A DNA stretch of 64,000 nt from Acanthosepion esculentum (GCA_964036315.1 OZ038485.1:101082749-101146748), one strand, 5' to 3'. Positions 53,999-64,000 are shown, counted from the first letter of the stretch. Program-made: numbers and translations. The notes: a model not told the origin generated them from the letters alone.

Positions 53999-54359
53999 AT
54001 TTTTGGAGTTGCAGTTTAAGTTTTTTGTTTATTGTGAACGTTGTTTTGGGGTTTTCAAAAGTGTAGGAGTTTCCTTCTATAATGATGTCACAAACCCCAC
54101 ACCCTTTTTTGTTGCATTTTGTGACTCCCTGTATTGTGTGTTGGGTAAATTTAGATGAGGTTAATATGTGTTTTAGGTTTTTAGATTGGCATTTGCTTTT
54201 AATTATTTTGGTTGTTTTTAGTATATTATTCAGTTTATTATTCTTGTTAAGTAGGTCTAGATGTTTGGTAATTTTTGTGAATATTTCTGGATTGTTTTTG
54301 CTGTATGTTGAGATATATGCTAGAGTTGGTTCGACGTTACGTTTCTTTTTATTTCTAAG

Positions 54360-55709
54360 TTAGTCTAGAGGGATTTTTTTTGCGAGTTCAAAACCTTTGT
54401 TTATTAGTGTTGTGGGGTAGCCTCGTTTTTTTAGAGTTTTATGTAGTTCTTCTAAGCGGGTTTTTCGGAGGTGTTTATCAGTCACTATAGTACAAACTCT
54501 ACGTGCTAGGGAATAGGGGATGGATTTTAGGCAGCTTTTGGGGTGATGGCTCTTGAAATGAAGGTATTGTTGGGTGTCTGTGGGTTTGTGGTAGATATCT
54601 GTGATTATATGGTCGTTTTTATTTCTAATGAGTATATCTAAAAATGGTAATTCGTTAAAATTATATTCTTGCGTGAATTTGATTTTTGGGTGTAAGTTTT
54701 GAAGTAGAGTGTGAAATTGGTTAATGTCGCTCCATGAGGATTTCCAAAAGATGAAGCAATCATCTAAGTATCTTTTCCAAGATTTAGTGAACTGGGCTTT
54801 TATATTTGCTCCATATATTTGTTCTATCTGTTCATAGAGGTTTTCTTCTAGGTAAGCTAATGTTAGGGTGGCATATGTTGGAGCCATTTTTGTTCCCATT
54901 GCTGTACCCAGGGGTTGGATATAATTTTTATTGTCAAATTCAAAGGTGTTATTGTTTAAAATTAGGTCTATACTATTGATAATGAACTCTTTAGTGAATC
55001 TCGGATGTAGTGTTTCTGGATGTTTTTCAATCCAGAATGAAATTGCTTTCTTTCCTAGTTCATGGGGTATGTTGCTGTATAGGCTACTAATATCAAAAGT
55101 TGCCATAAGCGTTCCTGGATCTACCTTTTGTGGTATGTAGCTAAGGAAATGTATATCGTCTCTGATATGACTTTTAATTTGTTTCGTATATGGTTGCAAT
55201 ATTATATCTATCAGGTTACTTAGTTTACTAATTGGACAGGCTGGTCCTACTACTATTGGTCTGAATGTAAGGTCACTGGGGTTTGGGATGCTAATGTATT
55301 CAGATTTTTGTGTCTCTATAGCTGCTTTTATTTCACGTGATTTGTGAATTTTAGGTAGTCCGTAGAAATTGCTTGTTTTAGATATAAAGTTTATTAGGAA
55401 ATCCTTCTCTTTTTTTGTTAATATTTTATTATGTGTTGTGCAGAGTTTTGTAATTTTTTATATAATGTTTTTGTCTATGTTAGTGTCAATTAATTTGTAG
55501 TTATTCCTATCCTCTAGTGTTTCTGGAATTTTTGTTTTATAGTATGTTCTGTCCATGATGACTATGGCGCTGCCTTTATCTGCTTCTTTTGTAATTATGT
55601 TATTATTTTTTCGGATGTTCTCTAAGGCTAGTCTTTGTCTGTATGTGAGGTTGTCGAATGGTTTGGATTTTTCTTGTAGGTTGAAGTTCCAGAGTTTTTC
55701 GAAAAACAT
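54360..55709 (-). pseudogene. Penelope-like reverse transcriptase
   Basis: One frame, 55709 to the TAA at 54360-54362, interrupted only by a TAA at 55458-55460. Motifs in order: LALENIRKNNNIITKEADKG; FYGLPKIHKS (55.35 kb); FRPIVVGPACPISKLS; catalytic motif A TFDISSLYSNIPHELG; QPLGTAMGTKMAPTYA (motif B); WKRYLDDCFIFW with the YLDD catalytic pair (motif C); ELPFLDILI. All RT catalytic aspartates are present. The enzyme would copy element RNA primed at a nick or exposed end. Downstream of the second TAA the frame continues to VTKCNKKGCGVCDIIIEGNS, the zinc-finger-like linker of this class. Confidence 0.9.
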
Positions 55710-56345
55710 ATTTAGCTCACTGGTATTGTTATTTTTGTTTGGGAATAAATTAGATTTGTTTTTTTACTAGTGACTCATCTGTAATATTTTTGCTATCATT
55801 AAACATTTCTATTAGTCTCAGTCTGCGTTCAAATTCCTTAAGGTCTTTTTTTAAGTCTGCTATATTGCTTTTTGGAGCAGGGCAGAATTTTAGGCCCAAT
55901 TTCAGTAGGTTGATTTCGTCATTTGTAAATGTGTATGTGGATAGGTTTATTACTTTGGGTTTTGTGTCATCTAAACTGTTTTTTTTGTTCGGACTGGGGC
56001 TTCTAAAAAATAATGATTGTTTCTTTTAATATATCTTGGGTTTTCTAAAAGATATTCTCTCCCTGTACATTTTGAGTTTTCTTGCCAGTGAGAATTTTTT
56101 TGGGGGAAATTGGGGTTGTTGTTTCTCGGTGGTTCTATATAGGTGTGTTTGTTTTTGTTAGGGGCATGTTCCAGACGTTTTTAGATTTGTTGTATTTGTA
56201 TGGATTGTATGTGGGTTGTGTGTAGAACTTTTCGGGGAATTTTGGTTGTACTCCTGGATACAGGTAATGGTTGCCAGGTTTGGTTTGTTGTGCTAGGTGG
56301 TATTTGTAAGTGTTGGGTTTGTGAGTGTGTGTGTATTCTGATCTT

Positions 56346-56570
56346 TGCCTGTTTGTGTTATTTGATCCCCTGTCCCTATGTCTGCCTGTGACTATCAAGG
56401 GGAGGATACTCCTCAGTGATCTATGGAAGCGGGAATTTCCTTGGAATGAGAAAATCCCACCTGATATTCAGGGGGATTGGAACAAATTCTTTTTAGATCT
56501 TACATCATTGCATCGTGTAAAGTTCCCCAGATTTGTGCTGGATGAATCAGTTCATAAAGAGAGAGAGAGA
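56346..56570 (+). pseudogene. BEL/Pao retrotransposon pol fragment
   Basis: The plus frame reads FDPLSLCLPVTIKGRILLSD, LWKREFPWNEKIPPDIQGDW, NKFFLDLTSLHRVKFPRFVL. This closely follows the YDPLGLxxPxxIxxRxLxQxLW...W...IPR segment between reverse transcriptase and RNase H/integrase in BEL/Pao polyproteins. It ends in a (GA)n run at 56561-56578. It is only about 65 residues with no start, a relic. Confidence 0.7.
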
Positions 56571-56689
56571 GAGAGAGAATGATGGAACTCACCAAAGAAT
56601 GTGTGCACACTTCAGATAAGCAAAAATTTGTTTAGATAATGTAATACTTATTTTAAATTTATTCAGATATCACGAGATTAATACAAGTT

Positions 56690-57142
56690 ACCACGAACTC
56701 TAAAATCACAAGAGATGCTCAAAATGGTGGTCCTGAGCTTCCTGGCATTTATTAGTACGGCAAACTACTGTTTGGGCAAAGTTGTCCAAAGTGTCTAGTA
56801 AAATTGCTATAAATGCATTTTCAATTTCATGTCTAAGGGCTGCAAATGTAATGCCATTGTCGAGAAACAAGTAAACAGTGTTAGTGCAATTTGACAAAAT
56901 CGAAAAAGTTTTTCCTTTCCTGAAAGGAATCTGTATTTATAATTGAGTGTGTTTGGGTAGCAATTCGTTCATACAAGTGTAGTTGAAATTCTTTGATAAT
57001 GGCTTGAAAACCACAAGTAATCGAATAATTTATATTCAATTATTTAACCGGAAATGACAAGTTGAACAGCTGCCCCTAATAAATATAATGTTTGTAATAA
57101 TATGACATAATATGTCAGATAAAAAAAAAATTTGAAATTACC
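56690..57142 (-). pseudogene. Tc1/mariner-type element remnant, C-terminal transposase tail
   Basis: The minus frame ends ENAFIAILLDTLDNFAQTVV, then CRTNKCQEAQDHHFEHLL, a typical tail (HFEHLL) of one group of Tc1/mariner transposases. The left-hand TIR candidate agggtaatttcaaattttt starts at 57142 on the minus strand. No catalytic region is left. Confidence 0.5.
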
Positions 57143-57189
57143 CTATATGTAGATAAAGATGGATCAAAGTCAGCAGTAAATAAACCAGT

Positions 57190-57700
57190 GTTATTGATGA
57201 AAATTTATTTTTCGTCTATTGGATCATGAAAAATAATATCGTCCATATGATCGCCAAGGCTTCGGCGGAACACCTCTACTCGAGGGTCAAAATCTTTATG
57301 ACGTCTCTGCATTGTTGCTCCTCGATCTCACCAATATGCTTTTTCTCATCCTTCAGCTGTCGAACTGTTGTTGGCAGAGACCTGACTTTTGAGATGTCCC
57401 CAAAGGAAGAAATCTAAAGGCGTCAATTCGCACGATCGTTGTGGCCAATTGACTTCGCTGTTTCGAGAGATGGTGCGACATGGGAACTTCTCATTGCATT
57501 TCTGTTTGAGCGTCCATTTTCGTAATAGGTTTCGATAACTTTAACACGTTGTTTGATTGTTAATCTTTCCATGGTTGAAATTGCCAAAGACTTAAGTTGT
57601 TAAATCTAAAAGAAAAAGAAGAAAAAAAAAGCATTGAGACGCTTAAACTTAACTCACATTTAATATCGGTCCAAGTTACCAGAACACCCTTTATTATCCA
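57190..57700 (-). pseudogene. Internally deleted Tc1/mariner-type element
   Basis: The minus frame begins MERLTIKQRVKVIETYYENG (ATG near 57571), the normal N-terminus of a common Tc1/mariner subgroup. After about 40 codons it jumps to VNWPQRSCELTPLDFFLWGH then LKSQV, the third-acid region, so most of the DNA-binding and catalytic core is missing. Upstream, agggtgttctggtaacttgg near 57690 looks like its terminal inverted repeat. It is an internal-deletion derivative that could only be moved in trans. Confidence 0.7.
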
Positions 57701-58222
57701 GGGCCAGACAAAAGTCGCGCACTATAGGTGTTAATTAATTAATCATGTTTTAAAATCTAATTTGGTCTCACATTTTCTGATTCTGCAGAAACAATTTTGA
57801 CGAAGTAAGATGGCTGAAAAACTAAAAAAATATTGAGGTACTTAACCCATTGACCTCTGACCACCCCCTTTACCGATGGTAGGGAAAAATAACTTAATGC
57901 CTACCACCGGTTGAATGGTGGGTAAACACTTGCGTCGTGTTTTTTACTAATCTTGTGCATCAAGATAGGTATCAGCTGCTGGTTAGACTGGCACACAAAG
58001 ACAGAATTCTGGCGATAAAGTGAAGACATGCAATCATACTCTCTCCCTGCTAAGTATAATGTTTTGTTTTTTTCTGTAACTATTTTTATATCTACCGTGA
58101 AACATTACATGCAAATTATTTGCGAATTTTCACTCAGGAGCCCGGGCAGAAAAAATAAAATGGTTCAGGAAGGCAGGGCTCAAATAGTTAAAAAAGAATT
58201 AACTATATGCTGTGAAATTATA
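57701..58222. other. Unannotated sequence
   Basis: Nothing recognised. Confidence 0.5.
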
Positions 58223-58622
58223 TTGGATTGGTGCATAATTATCAGGCGTTTCTTAAACAATATTTTTAATGAAAAAACATAGCAATTCAACAAAAATTTT
58301 TTAAAATATGATTATCGACACGCATTCTTATACAGTGTACCCCGGATATAAAATACCCTGATATAAGAGAAAACCTGATATAAGAGAGATTTTCTCTGGT
58401 CCCAAATTAGAGCCTGTGTTAATGTATATATAATAGACAAAACCCGGATATAAGAGAAACCCGGGTATAAGAGACTTCTTCTTCGGTCCCGACAACTCTC
58501 TTATATCCGGGTTACACTGTATTCTTAAAATGAAATATTTTTTTAAAAGTAAACAATACAGCAATTTTTATTAATGAATAACTCGCCTACAAAAAACGCC
58601 TGATAATTATGCACCAACCCAA
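58223..58622. mobile_element. Mariner-type MITE interrupted by a second MITE
   Basis: The left end TTGGATTGGTGCATAATTAT and the right end (minus strand TTGGGTTGGTGCATAATTAT) are inverse copies over about 30 bp continuing cAGGCGTTT. TA flanks at 58221-58222 and 58623-58624. Removing the nested element leaves about 210 bp. Terminal sequence resembles mariner ends. Confidence 0.85.
58333..58519. mobile_element. Pogo-like MITE nested in a mariner MITE
   Basis: CAGTGTACCCCGGATATAAA and inverse ggttacactg at the ends, TA at 58331-58332 and 58520-58521. It is 187 bp and homologous to 17649-17799, with an extra tataagagaa unit. Confidence 0.87.
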
Positions 58623-58624
58623 TA

Positions 58625-59345
58625 ATATTTATTGTAATGTTTTATGCAGTGAAATTTATGTATGTGTACATTTAGGAAAAGCTTAATTATTTTGGACTGA
58701 CTCATTTGGCCGGGGGAGTGGGAGTTCAACCCCTGGTTGGTTATAAAGGATGGACACTTGGGCTAATCAGTCGCTACGACTACTGATTGCCGTGCTGCTC
58801 TCGTGGAAGAAAATCGACAACTACTTATCCTGCTGTAGAAGAGAAATATATGAAAATATGAATGCCGTAAATTAACGAAGGATACTCTCCAACGTTTAAC
58901 GAATTATGCAAGCACAGAATTGAAATGTTTTTTGTTTTTTTTTTAAGAAGGAGGACATTTTGATCAGCACATACAACAATTAAATCGCTAGTAAACAAAA
59001 TGTTCATCTGTAATTATACATTTAACAAGTTATTCCTATGGTGCGCGAGTTCTGCCTCACCCTGTAAATTTAACCCCAATAAGGTGTTTAATCAGATTTT
59101 ACATTGTCCTTTTCTGATTTTCACATACGCTTAGTGTACCCAATGAAAATAGAATATCAACGATACGTATCATATATACGCGTATACACGGCTCTGAATG
59201 CAGTACAGTTTGGAAACCCGTTTTGCAGACCCTTAATACACCTCTGTGTTCGATATATGTATATGGTGGGAGACTGTTTGGGGAAGGATGCTTGATGGAG
59301 GTTGGAATGAGTCAGAAAAGGGAAGAAAAGTATGAAAATTGATTT
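58625..59345. other. Unannotated sequence
   Basis: No element or gene recognised. Confidence 0.5.
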
Positions 59346-59617
59346 GGCTGTTTAACAGGCATTTCAACTCCTTATGGGCGATTTAATGACGAAATTTAAT
59401 TTTCTTGAGAGCTTGGAAGTAATAAAAATAAAATATGTTATTCTGCTTTCACAACTGAATACATGGTAGATGATACTCAGCTTTTGCGCCTTTACATGTT
59501 TGCGTGGGGATGATTACTAGAGGCGGTGATGTGTGTTTTGTGTTGTGATTTTGTTGAAATTATATTTTGGAATACAGTTTGATCGCTTTAAGAAAATATC
59601 GGATACTATAAGGGAGA

Positions 59618-59678
59618 ACATCCAATATGGGAGAACTTTCATGACATTATGTCATGAAAGTTCTCCCATATTGGATGT
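59618..59678. repeat. Perfect 29-bp palindrome
   Basis: acatccaatatgggagaact begins the left arm (59618-59646). After the loop TTA the exact reverse complement runs 59650-59678. The bases just left (ctataagggagaacatc) partly repeat the arm sequence, suggesting a duplication plus inversion. Confidence 0.9.
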
Positions 59679-59705
59679 TTGGTAGTACTTTAAACTGGAT
59701 TGGTG

Positions 59706-59776
59706 TATCTGTCTATATTTATGAGATGAGGTATTATGTACATTATTTACATTATTCGGACTATTGTCCTCATCAA
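59706..59776 (-). repeat. T repeat, terminal part
   Basis: ctatatttatgagatgaggt, attatgtacattatttacat and tattcggactattgtcctca. Confidence 0.8.
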
Positions 59777-59779
59777 TTG

Positions 59780-60440
59780 GGTGTAGTCGCTAAATTTGGT
59801 TTTTATATGAGTATTGTTGGTATTTTTTTATATAAAAATATATTGCTGGTATTTTTTTAATTATAAAATGTATTTTGATACTTTCATAGTGTTTTTTTGT
59901 TTGTTTTTTGCTTGTGTTTTTTGTTTTTGTTTTTTTGGTGGGGGGTCACTATTTCCCTATAGCTGGGACCCTAACAAGTGCTACCATCCCAGATTAGGGT
60001 GGACTTTAGAACAACAGTTATGGAACAAAGTTCAGTCAGCCAATGATGACAATTCCAGAACAACGTAACTATAAACAGATTTTTTTTCTATCCTCTGCCA
60101 GCCGCTATGATGGAGAAAGCATTACCTCGAACCGTCGACAGTGAGACACACTGCAAGAGCCACTCCGTTTCGCGAGGCTCTTTCCTTAATCGAGACGCAA
60201 TCGCGCCAATCCTCCGAAGGAACACCATCGAACGAGGGTCAATAACCCCTGAAGTCTCCACTGCCATAGGAGTAAAAAAAAATCTATCAGCAAGAGTAGA
60301 ATATTTGGCTATTTTTTTTTATCTCTGCGTCTCGGGCGACGAACCCCGGCTCAACCGCGGACAAGAGATGGTTCTACGCTCTTCAAAATAGCCAATCCCC
60401 GGATGTAATTTATCGTCTTACCCAGGACTAGAGTGTGGTG
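59780..60440 (+). repeat. GGTTTGG dispersed repeat, interrupted
   Basis: tatttccctatagctgggac, ctaacaagtgctaccatccc, agggtggac and later gatggttctacgctcttcaa, ccggatgtaatttatcgtct. About 230 bp of unrelated GC-richer sequence (60061-60290) lies inside; a 94-codon ORF there has no motif I know. Confidence 0.6.
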
Positions 60441-60522
60441 GTGGTGGTGGTGATGAAGAAGAAGAAGAAGAAGAAGAAGAAGAAGAAGAAGAAGAAGAAG
60501 AAGAAGAAGAAGAAGAAGAAGA
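60441..60522. repeat. (GTG)n and (GAA)n microsatellites
   Basis: gtggtggtggtggtgatga followed by about 22 GAA units. Confidence 0.97.
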
Positions 60523-61239
60523 AGGGCACTGAATGAAATGATTTTATTCAGAGCTAATATAATTTTTTTTTAACAAAGGTGACAGATTAAATTTTTTTTC
60601 AACATTTTTTTCTAAATAATCTTATAGATTTGTTTTCTTTGCCGACACCATAGCAGTGAGTAACGTGGCGGTTTTAATGACTATCTGTACGCTTGAAACA
60701 TCCCCTGGCATCTGATACTACCTGTTGACCTCATCTATCAGCCCGATCTGGTCATCCCTGATAAAAGAGCGAAGAAAACTCTCATTCCTCGTCTATATCC
60801 CCAGGGAAAGGCTCTTGGCTTTTCTGATTAGCAGACAAACATCTAAAGGACATGACAGCGCATGCGCCAACACGGATTTAACTGAATCTCTTCTGTTACG
60901 AGTCGACAGCGATGGAAAAGCAATTTTTTTCATTTCTGTATATCGTCAAAGGGAAGGAAAAATATTAAAACAAGTTATCGATTGAGCGAATACTGACGTA
61001 TGAAAATAAAAACGAACAGATAAAAGAAGCAGTGTGATTGGAAAATAAGTTAGAATGATTGAAACGAGGTGATTTGAAAAGAAATGAATGAAAAGAATAT
61101 TGTAGGAAGGCGGGGAAAATAATAGCGACCATTGCAAACAGAGAAAATGGCCGCGAAAAGGCTGAATTGATCAGAAGAGAAACGAAGAATGTCGAAATTA
61201 TTAATCTATCGAAGATGGTTAGAATTATTCATGATAAAG
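60523..61239. other. Unannotated sequence with one NRF1-like palindrome
   Basis: gcgcatgcgc at 60858-60867 is a perfect NRF1-type palindrome in a mildly GC-rich stretch. An 86-codon ORF over it has no recognised domain. Confidence 0.4.
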
Positions 61240-61850
61240 TCAATAATGTTCTTGTTTTTTCTGCACTTTACACCGATATATGGACTTGATTTTTTTAAAA
61301 CCTTTTTTTCATCTTTCCCTATCTATCCGCGTTTTTGTCTCTTTTTCTATTTTACACATTTTTTCATTGCTAATTGTCTTGTCTTTCTTCTTTTCTTTCT
61401 CGTGTTCTAGCCTTCTTTTCTTTTATTGTTCGTTCTTTTAGAATTATTTTATATTCTCATCTTTCTTTCTTTTTTAATCCACCACTTTTTCTTTCTTTTT
61501 CTTTCTTTTTCGTTCTTTCCTTCTTTCTCTCAATTTTCTTCTTTTTTTTTCATCTGTCACTTACTTGAATTTTTCTCTTCGTACCATTACCAATATTTCT
61601 TCTTTCTTTCTTTTTCTGTTCTTTCATTCTTTCTTTCTTTATTCTTTTATTTATTTCTTTTTTCTTTCTTTCTTTCTTTCTTTCTCTCAATTTTCTTTTT
61701 CTTTTCATCTATCCCTTATTTCAATTTTCCCTTCGTGTCATCACTCATCTTTCTTCATTCTTTCTTTTTCCGTATTTTCTTTTTCCGTAATTTCTTTCTT
61801 CCTTTCTTTCTTTCTTTCTTTCTTAAAAACCCTCCTCTGTTTTAAAAGTG
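61240..61850. repeat. Pyrimidine-rich (TTTC)n tract, about 600 bp
   Basis: Irregular TTTC, TTC and TTTTC runs with few purines. Long phenylalanine/serine ORFs in all plus frames are artefacts of composition. Confidence 0.9.
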
Positions 61851-62144
61851 TTATTAACAGATCTCATGAAATGTTATCTCTCTGTGCTCAGCCATTTTAT
61901 TGAGATTGATTTTAATTGAAAATCTTCTAAGTACGTTTGTAGTCTCCATTTGCCATGTATATACTGATATAAAGATAAAACTGTCTATACGGATGCTTGT
62001 GTACTTCCGTATCAACTGCTGGCGTTGTATGTCCGTAGATAAATATAAGGAGGACGAAGACATACACACACATATAGAGGAAGTGGATGGTCTTCTGTTC
62101 GCTCTGATCCCATTGGTAAAGGCATACAACCACGCCCCTTCGGC
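61851..62144. other. Unannotated sequence
   Basis: Nothing recognised. Confidence 0.5.
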
Positions 62145-62265
62145 ACCTCCAGGTGGTGTAATGGTTAGCAAGCTTGTATCGCTAGAACAATTACTACTGA
62201 GTAGTGAGTTCGATCATCACTGGGTGCCACATACTTTAAGCTTTGTACCACATCTAAGCTACGCT
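62145..62265 (+). repeat. tRNA-derived SINE (class 1)
   Basis: ggtggtgtaatggttagcaa (A box), cgctagaacaattactactg, gtgagttcgatcatcactgg (B box), then cacatactttaagctttgta. Confidence 0.8.
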
Positions 62266-62344
62266 TGGGAAATAACTACAACCCCGCCCCATACATCAAC
62301 TATTGAAAAAAATAGCGATTATAAACTGACTTAGTCATTTGTTT

Positions 62345-63290
62345 TTGTGTGCTGTGTCCTTTCAGGACGTAGGCGATCATGGCTTGCCCCTATTCTTTGT
62401 GCCTCTCAGTAAAGTTCGTGCCTCTGCCAACTCCCCCAATCACGTTCTGCCATTCATTGCTTAAGCCCGCCAGATATGTCATGCGTTACTTTACCTTGTC
62501 TCTTTTTCCCTCTATTCGACCTGTGAGTATCACATTCTCCAGTCTCCCTGTTGAGATGTTGAGTGTTTCCACGTGAGTATATGGTAATAACGAACAAACA
62601 CAGTCGTAGGGAAAAATACTGGTATATTCAGAGAGGTATTTACATCAGAGAGATTAGTAGTAGAACGAAACGTAGGTTAGTAGTAACAATAAGTAATAGT
62701 AATAAAGTCCAACGGTATCTTCCGGTCGAGAAACGGAAGTGTAACTGATCACTACAGAAGTCTCACTCTGCACTGCACTACACTGCTACACTGCTCACAG
62801 TCTCTAGAACCACTGTTCTATTTATAATAATAGGATCAGTCTATTGTGGTTGTGAAGGTGGGTGCGCCCCAACACCCCCCATTTCTAATTACGTGTCCCT
62901 GGAATTTCATCTCCTCTTTCTAATGTTAAGTATAAGCTTCCTCCTTGTTTGCATCCTCTCCAAGACCTCATCGTTGCTCACACGCTTGTTTCATGATATC
63001 TTTAGCATCCTTCTGTAGAATCATACCTCAGTTGCCTTGAGTCTCTTCTTCATCTTTGTGGGGACCGTCCAACATTCGCTGCCGTATAGGAGGACAGATC
63101 TCACGCAGAAGCTCAGTACTCTTTTCTTTGTCACCAAAGAAATCCTCCTGTCTCGCTGTACTCTGCCCAGCTTTTGGGATGCATCCTTGGCCATCCCAAT
63201 CCGTCTTCGGATCTCAGCGTCGCACCTGCCGTCCTCCGTCAAAACACTTCCCAGATATTTAAACTTCCTTCGCATGCTTCATTTTCAGCC
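62345..63290 (-). pseudogene. RTE-like LINE 3' end (family 2) with a 315-bp insertion
   Basis: The minus frame 63275-63021 reads MRRKFKYLGSVLTEDGRCDA, EIRRRIGMAKDASQKLGRVQ, RDRRISLVTKKRVLSFCVRS, VLLYGSECWTVPTKMKKRLK. This is the region after the reverse transcriptase in RTE/BovB-type elements. Downstream non-coding sequence continues to aggacgtaggcgatcatggc. An insertion at 62576-62890 splits it (see that entry). It is 5'-truncated. Confidence 0.8.
62576..62890. mobile_element. Unclassified 315-bp insertion with 5-bp target duplication
   Basis: ACGTG at 62571-62575 and 62891-62895 brackets the insert. Deleting it restores tttccacgtgtccctgg, matching the LINE layout at 30.8 kb. It starts agtatatggtaataacgaac and ends acaccccccatttctaatt. 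The internal order (taacgaacaaacacag, ggtatattcag, an ataataggatcagtctattg stretch) loosely recalls the solo LTR at 33.8 kb, and a 5-bp duplication suits an LTR, but TG...CA ends are not evident. Confidence 0.5.
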
Positions 63291-63299
63291 CTGCAACAA

Positions 63300-63410
63300 G
63301 TGCTTTCGCTTTGGTTATCATAATCACAACGTTTCGGCTGTTGTATTCACAGGCCTTATTCTCTACGGGGTGGAGGTAGATTTTTCGCATTCGACTGTCG
63401 ATGCTAAAAG
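63300..63410 (-). repeat. T repeat, diverged
   Basis: cacaacgtttcggctgttgt, attcacaggccttattctct and ggtagatttttcgcattcga follow the T repeat order. Confidence 0.5.
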
Positions 63411-63539
63411 AAAACTCGTATCAAAAATTACTTCCTCTATTAATAAGAGGATGAGCCGAAAGTGAGAATCAAACATGTACGAAAATTTAAATATATATAG
63501 AGAAAGGAAAATGCGACACTGAAAACCAAAGGCGCATTG

Positions 63540-64000
63540 GGATAACTCAAGATGTCTTCCAAAAGCTAAGCAAAGTATTAAGAAATAGAAAAATTTGCTA
63601 GAAACAAGGAAAAGACTACTAAACTGTTGCGTGATATCTGTCCTCCTGTATAGCAGTAAATGCTGGACAATCTCCTCAAAGAAGACACGAGAAGCAACAG
63701 AAATGTGGTTCTACAGAAGGATGCTGAGAACACCATGGGCCGAACATTTGAGCGACGACGAAGTTTTAGAGAAAATGAAAGCACAACGGAAACTGATAAT
63801 TAGCATCAGGAAGAGGCAGTTGAAATTTCTAAGGCAAATAATGAGGAAAGAGTGCTTGGAAAATCAGATACTCACAGGACGCATTTAAGGCAAGAGTGGT
63901 AGAGGAAAACAACCAATGAGCTTGAGTAAATGGATGTCGGAACAGAGTTTAGGTGAAATAACAAAAACAAAACTTATTAAGGGCTACAGAAGACTGGAAG
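63540..64000 (+). pseudogene. RTE-like LINE C-terminal part (family 2), runs off the window
   Basis: The frame reads LETRKRLLNCCVISVLLYSS, KCWTISSKKTREATEMWFYR, RMLRTPWAEHLSDDEVLEKM, KAQRKLIISIRKRQLKFLRQ, IMRKECLENQILTGRI, then a stop and GKSGRGKQPMSLSKWMSEQS. It overlaps in content with the minus-strand copy at 63.0-63.3 kb, so two copies converge here head to head. No reverse transcriptase is included. Confidence 0.8.

Larger units (their letters stand above)
53744..56345 (-). mobile_element. Penelope-like retroelement with GIY-YIG endonuclease remnant
   Basis: On the minus strand the order is: N-terminal region (NLSTYTFTNDEINLLKLGLK, near 55.9 kb), a basic/acidic segment with ITKEADKGSAIVIMDRTYY, reverse transcriptase (55457-54360), a cysteine-rich linker, and a GIY-YIG-type endonuclease (53998-53744). 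This is the canonical domain order of endonuclease-bearing Penelope-like elements. It has at least two in-frame stops and two frameshifts, so it is dead. Terminal repeats were not found. The 5' boundary is set by an adjoining BEL/Pao fragment and is approximate. Confidence 0.88.

Noticed and set aside
60107..60391. 94-codon ORF as a host exon
   Set aside because: It lies inside an interrupted dispersed repeat, with no recognisable domain or clear splice signals.

Overview
This window looks like non-coding, repeat-dominated DNA from an animal genome, most likely a cephalopod of the octopus type. That is an inference. It rests on the AT-rich base composition, more than twenty (TA)n, (TG)n and (GATA)n microsatellites, several classes of tRNA-derived SINE, Penelope-like, RTE-like and CR1/Jockey-like retroelements, and Tc1/mariner DNA transposons. 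Nothing here looks bacterial or organellar. I recognise no complete host gene. The best candidate for host coding sequence is one possible terminal exon at about 5441-5666 on the minus strand.

Layout. 1-5.2 kb: AT-rich repeats, a LINE 3' end, a hAT-like short element, a perfect 23-bp hairpin, then a Tc1-type transposon (3337-5065) whose frame survives apart from four in-frame TGA codons and which carries a nested solo LTR with a 5-bp target duplication. 5.2-20 kb: the possible exon, an 80-bp mariner MITE, GATA and (TA)n arrays, SINEs, CR1/Jockey-type LINE 3' ends, a hexanucleotide array, a pogo-like MITE, and at 19.06-19.27 kb a tRNA-like SINE holding a hammerhead ribozyme motif. 20-35 kb: LINE fragments, LTR-derived blocks, tandem duplications, and a 1089-bp solo LTR with a triplicated core (33772-34860). 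35.9-37.2 kb: an apparently intact mariner with a 342-residue DD34D transposase. 37-46 kb: LINEs nested in LINEs, a 35/70-bp minisatellite, a long inverted repeat with a tRNA T-arm in its loop, and a decayed Tc1-like transposase. 46.5-48.4 kb: an 84-bp minisatellite (about 21 copies) followed by a 33-bp array. 48.6-53.7 kb: dense (TA)n/(TG)n/(CA)n arrays alternating with short inverted-repeat elements and two more hammerhead-bearing elements. 53.7-56.4 kb: a decayed Penelope-like element beside a BEL/Pao fragment. 56.6-64 kb: deletion derivatives of Tc1/mariner elements, a MITE nested in a MITE, a 61-bp palindrome, a pyrimidine-rich tract and RTE-like LINE 3' ends in both orientations.

How parts relate. 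Many (TA)n tracts lie at the 3' end of short retroposons. Three of these retroposons contain a recognisable hammerhead core (CTGANGA, helix II, GAAAC, NUH cleavage site, helix I). Several other dispersed repeats beside (TA)n carry a similar but non-canonical CTGANGA-stem-GAAACG block. Self-cleaving, tRNA-like SINEs with (TA)n tails are the most interesting hypothesis I can draw from the window. All functional statements are read by eye; no search or folding program was run.
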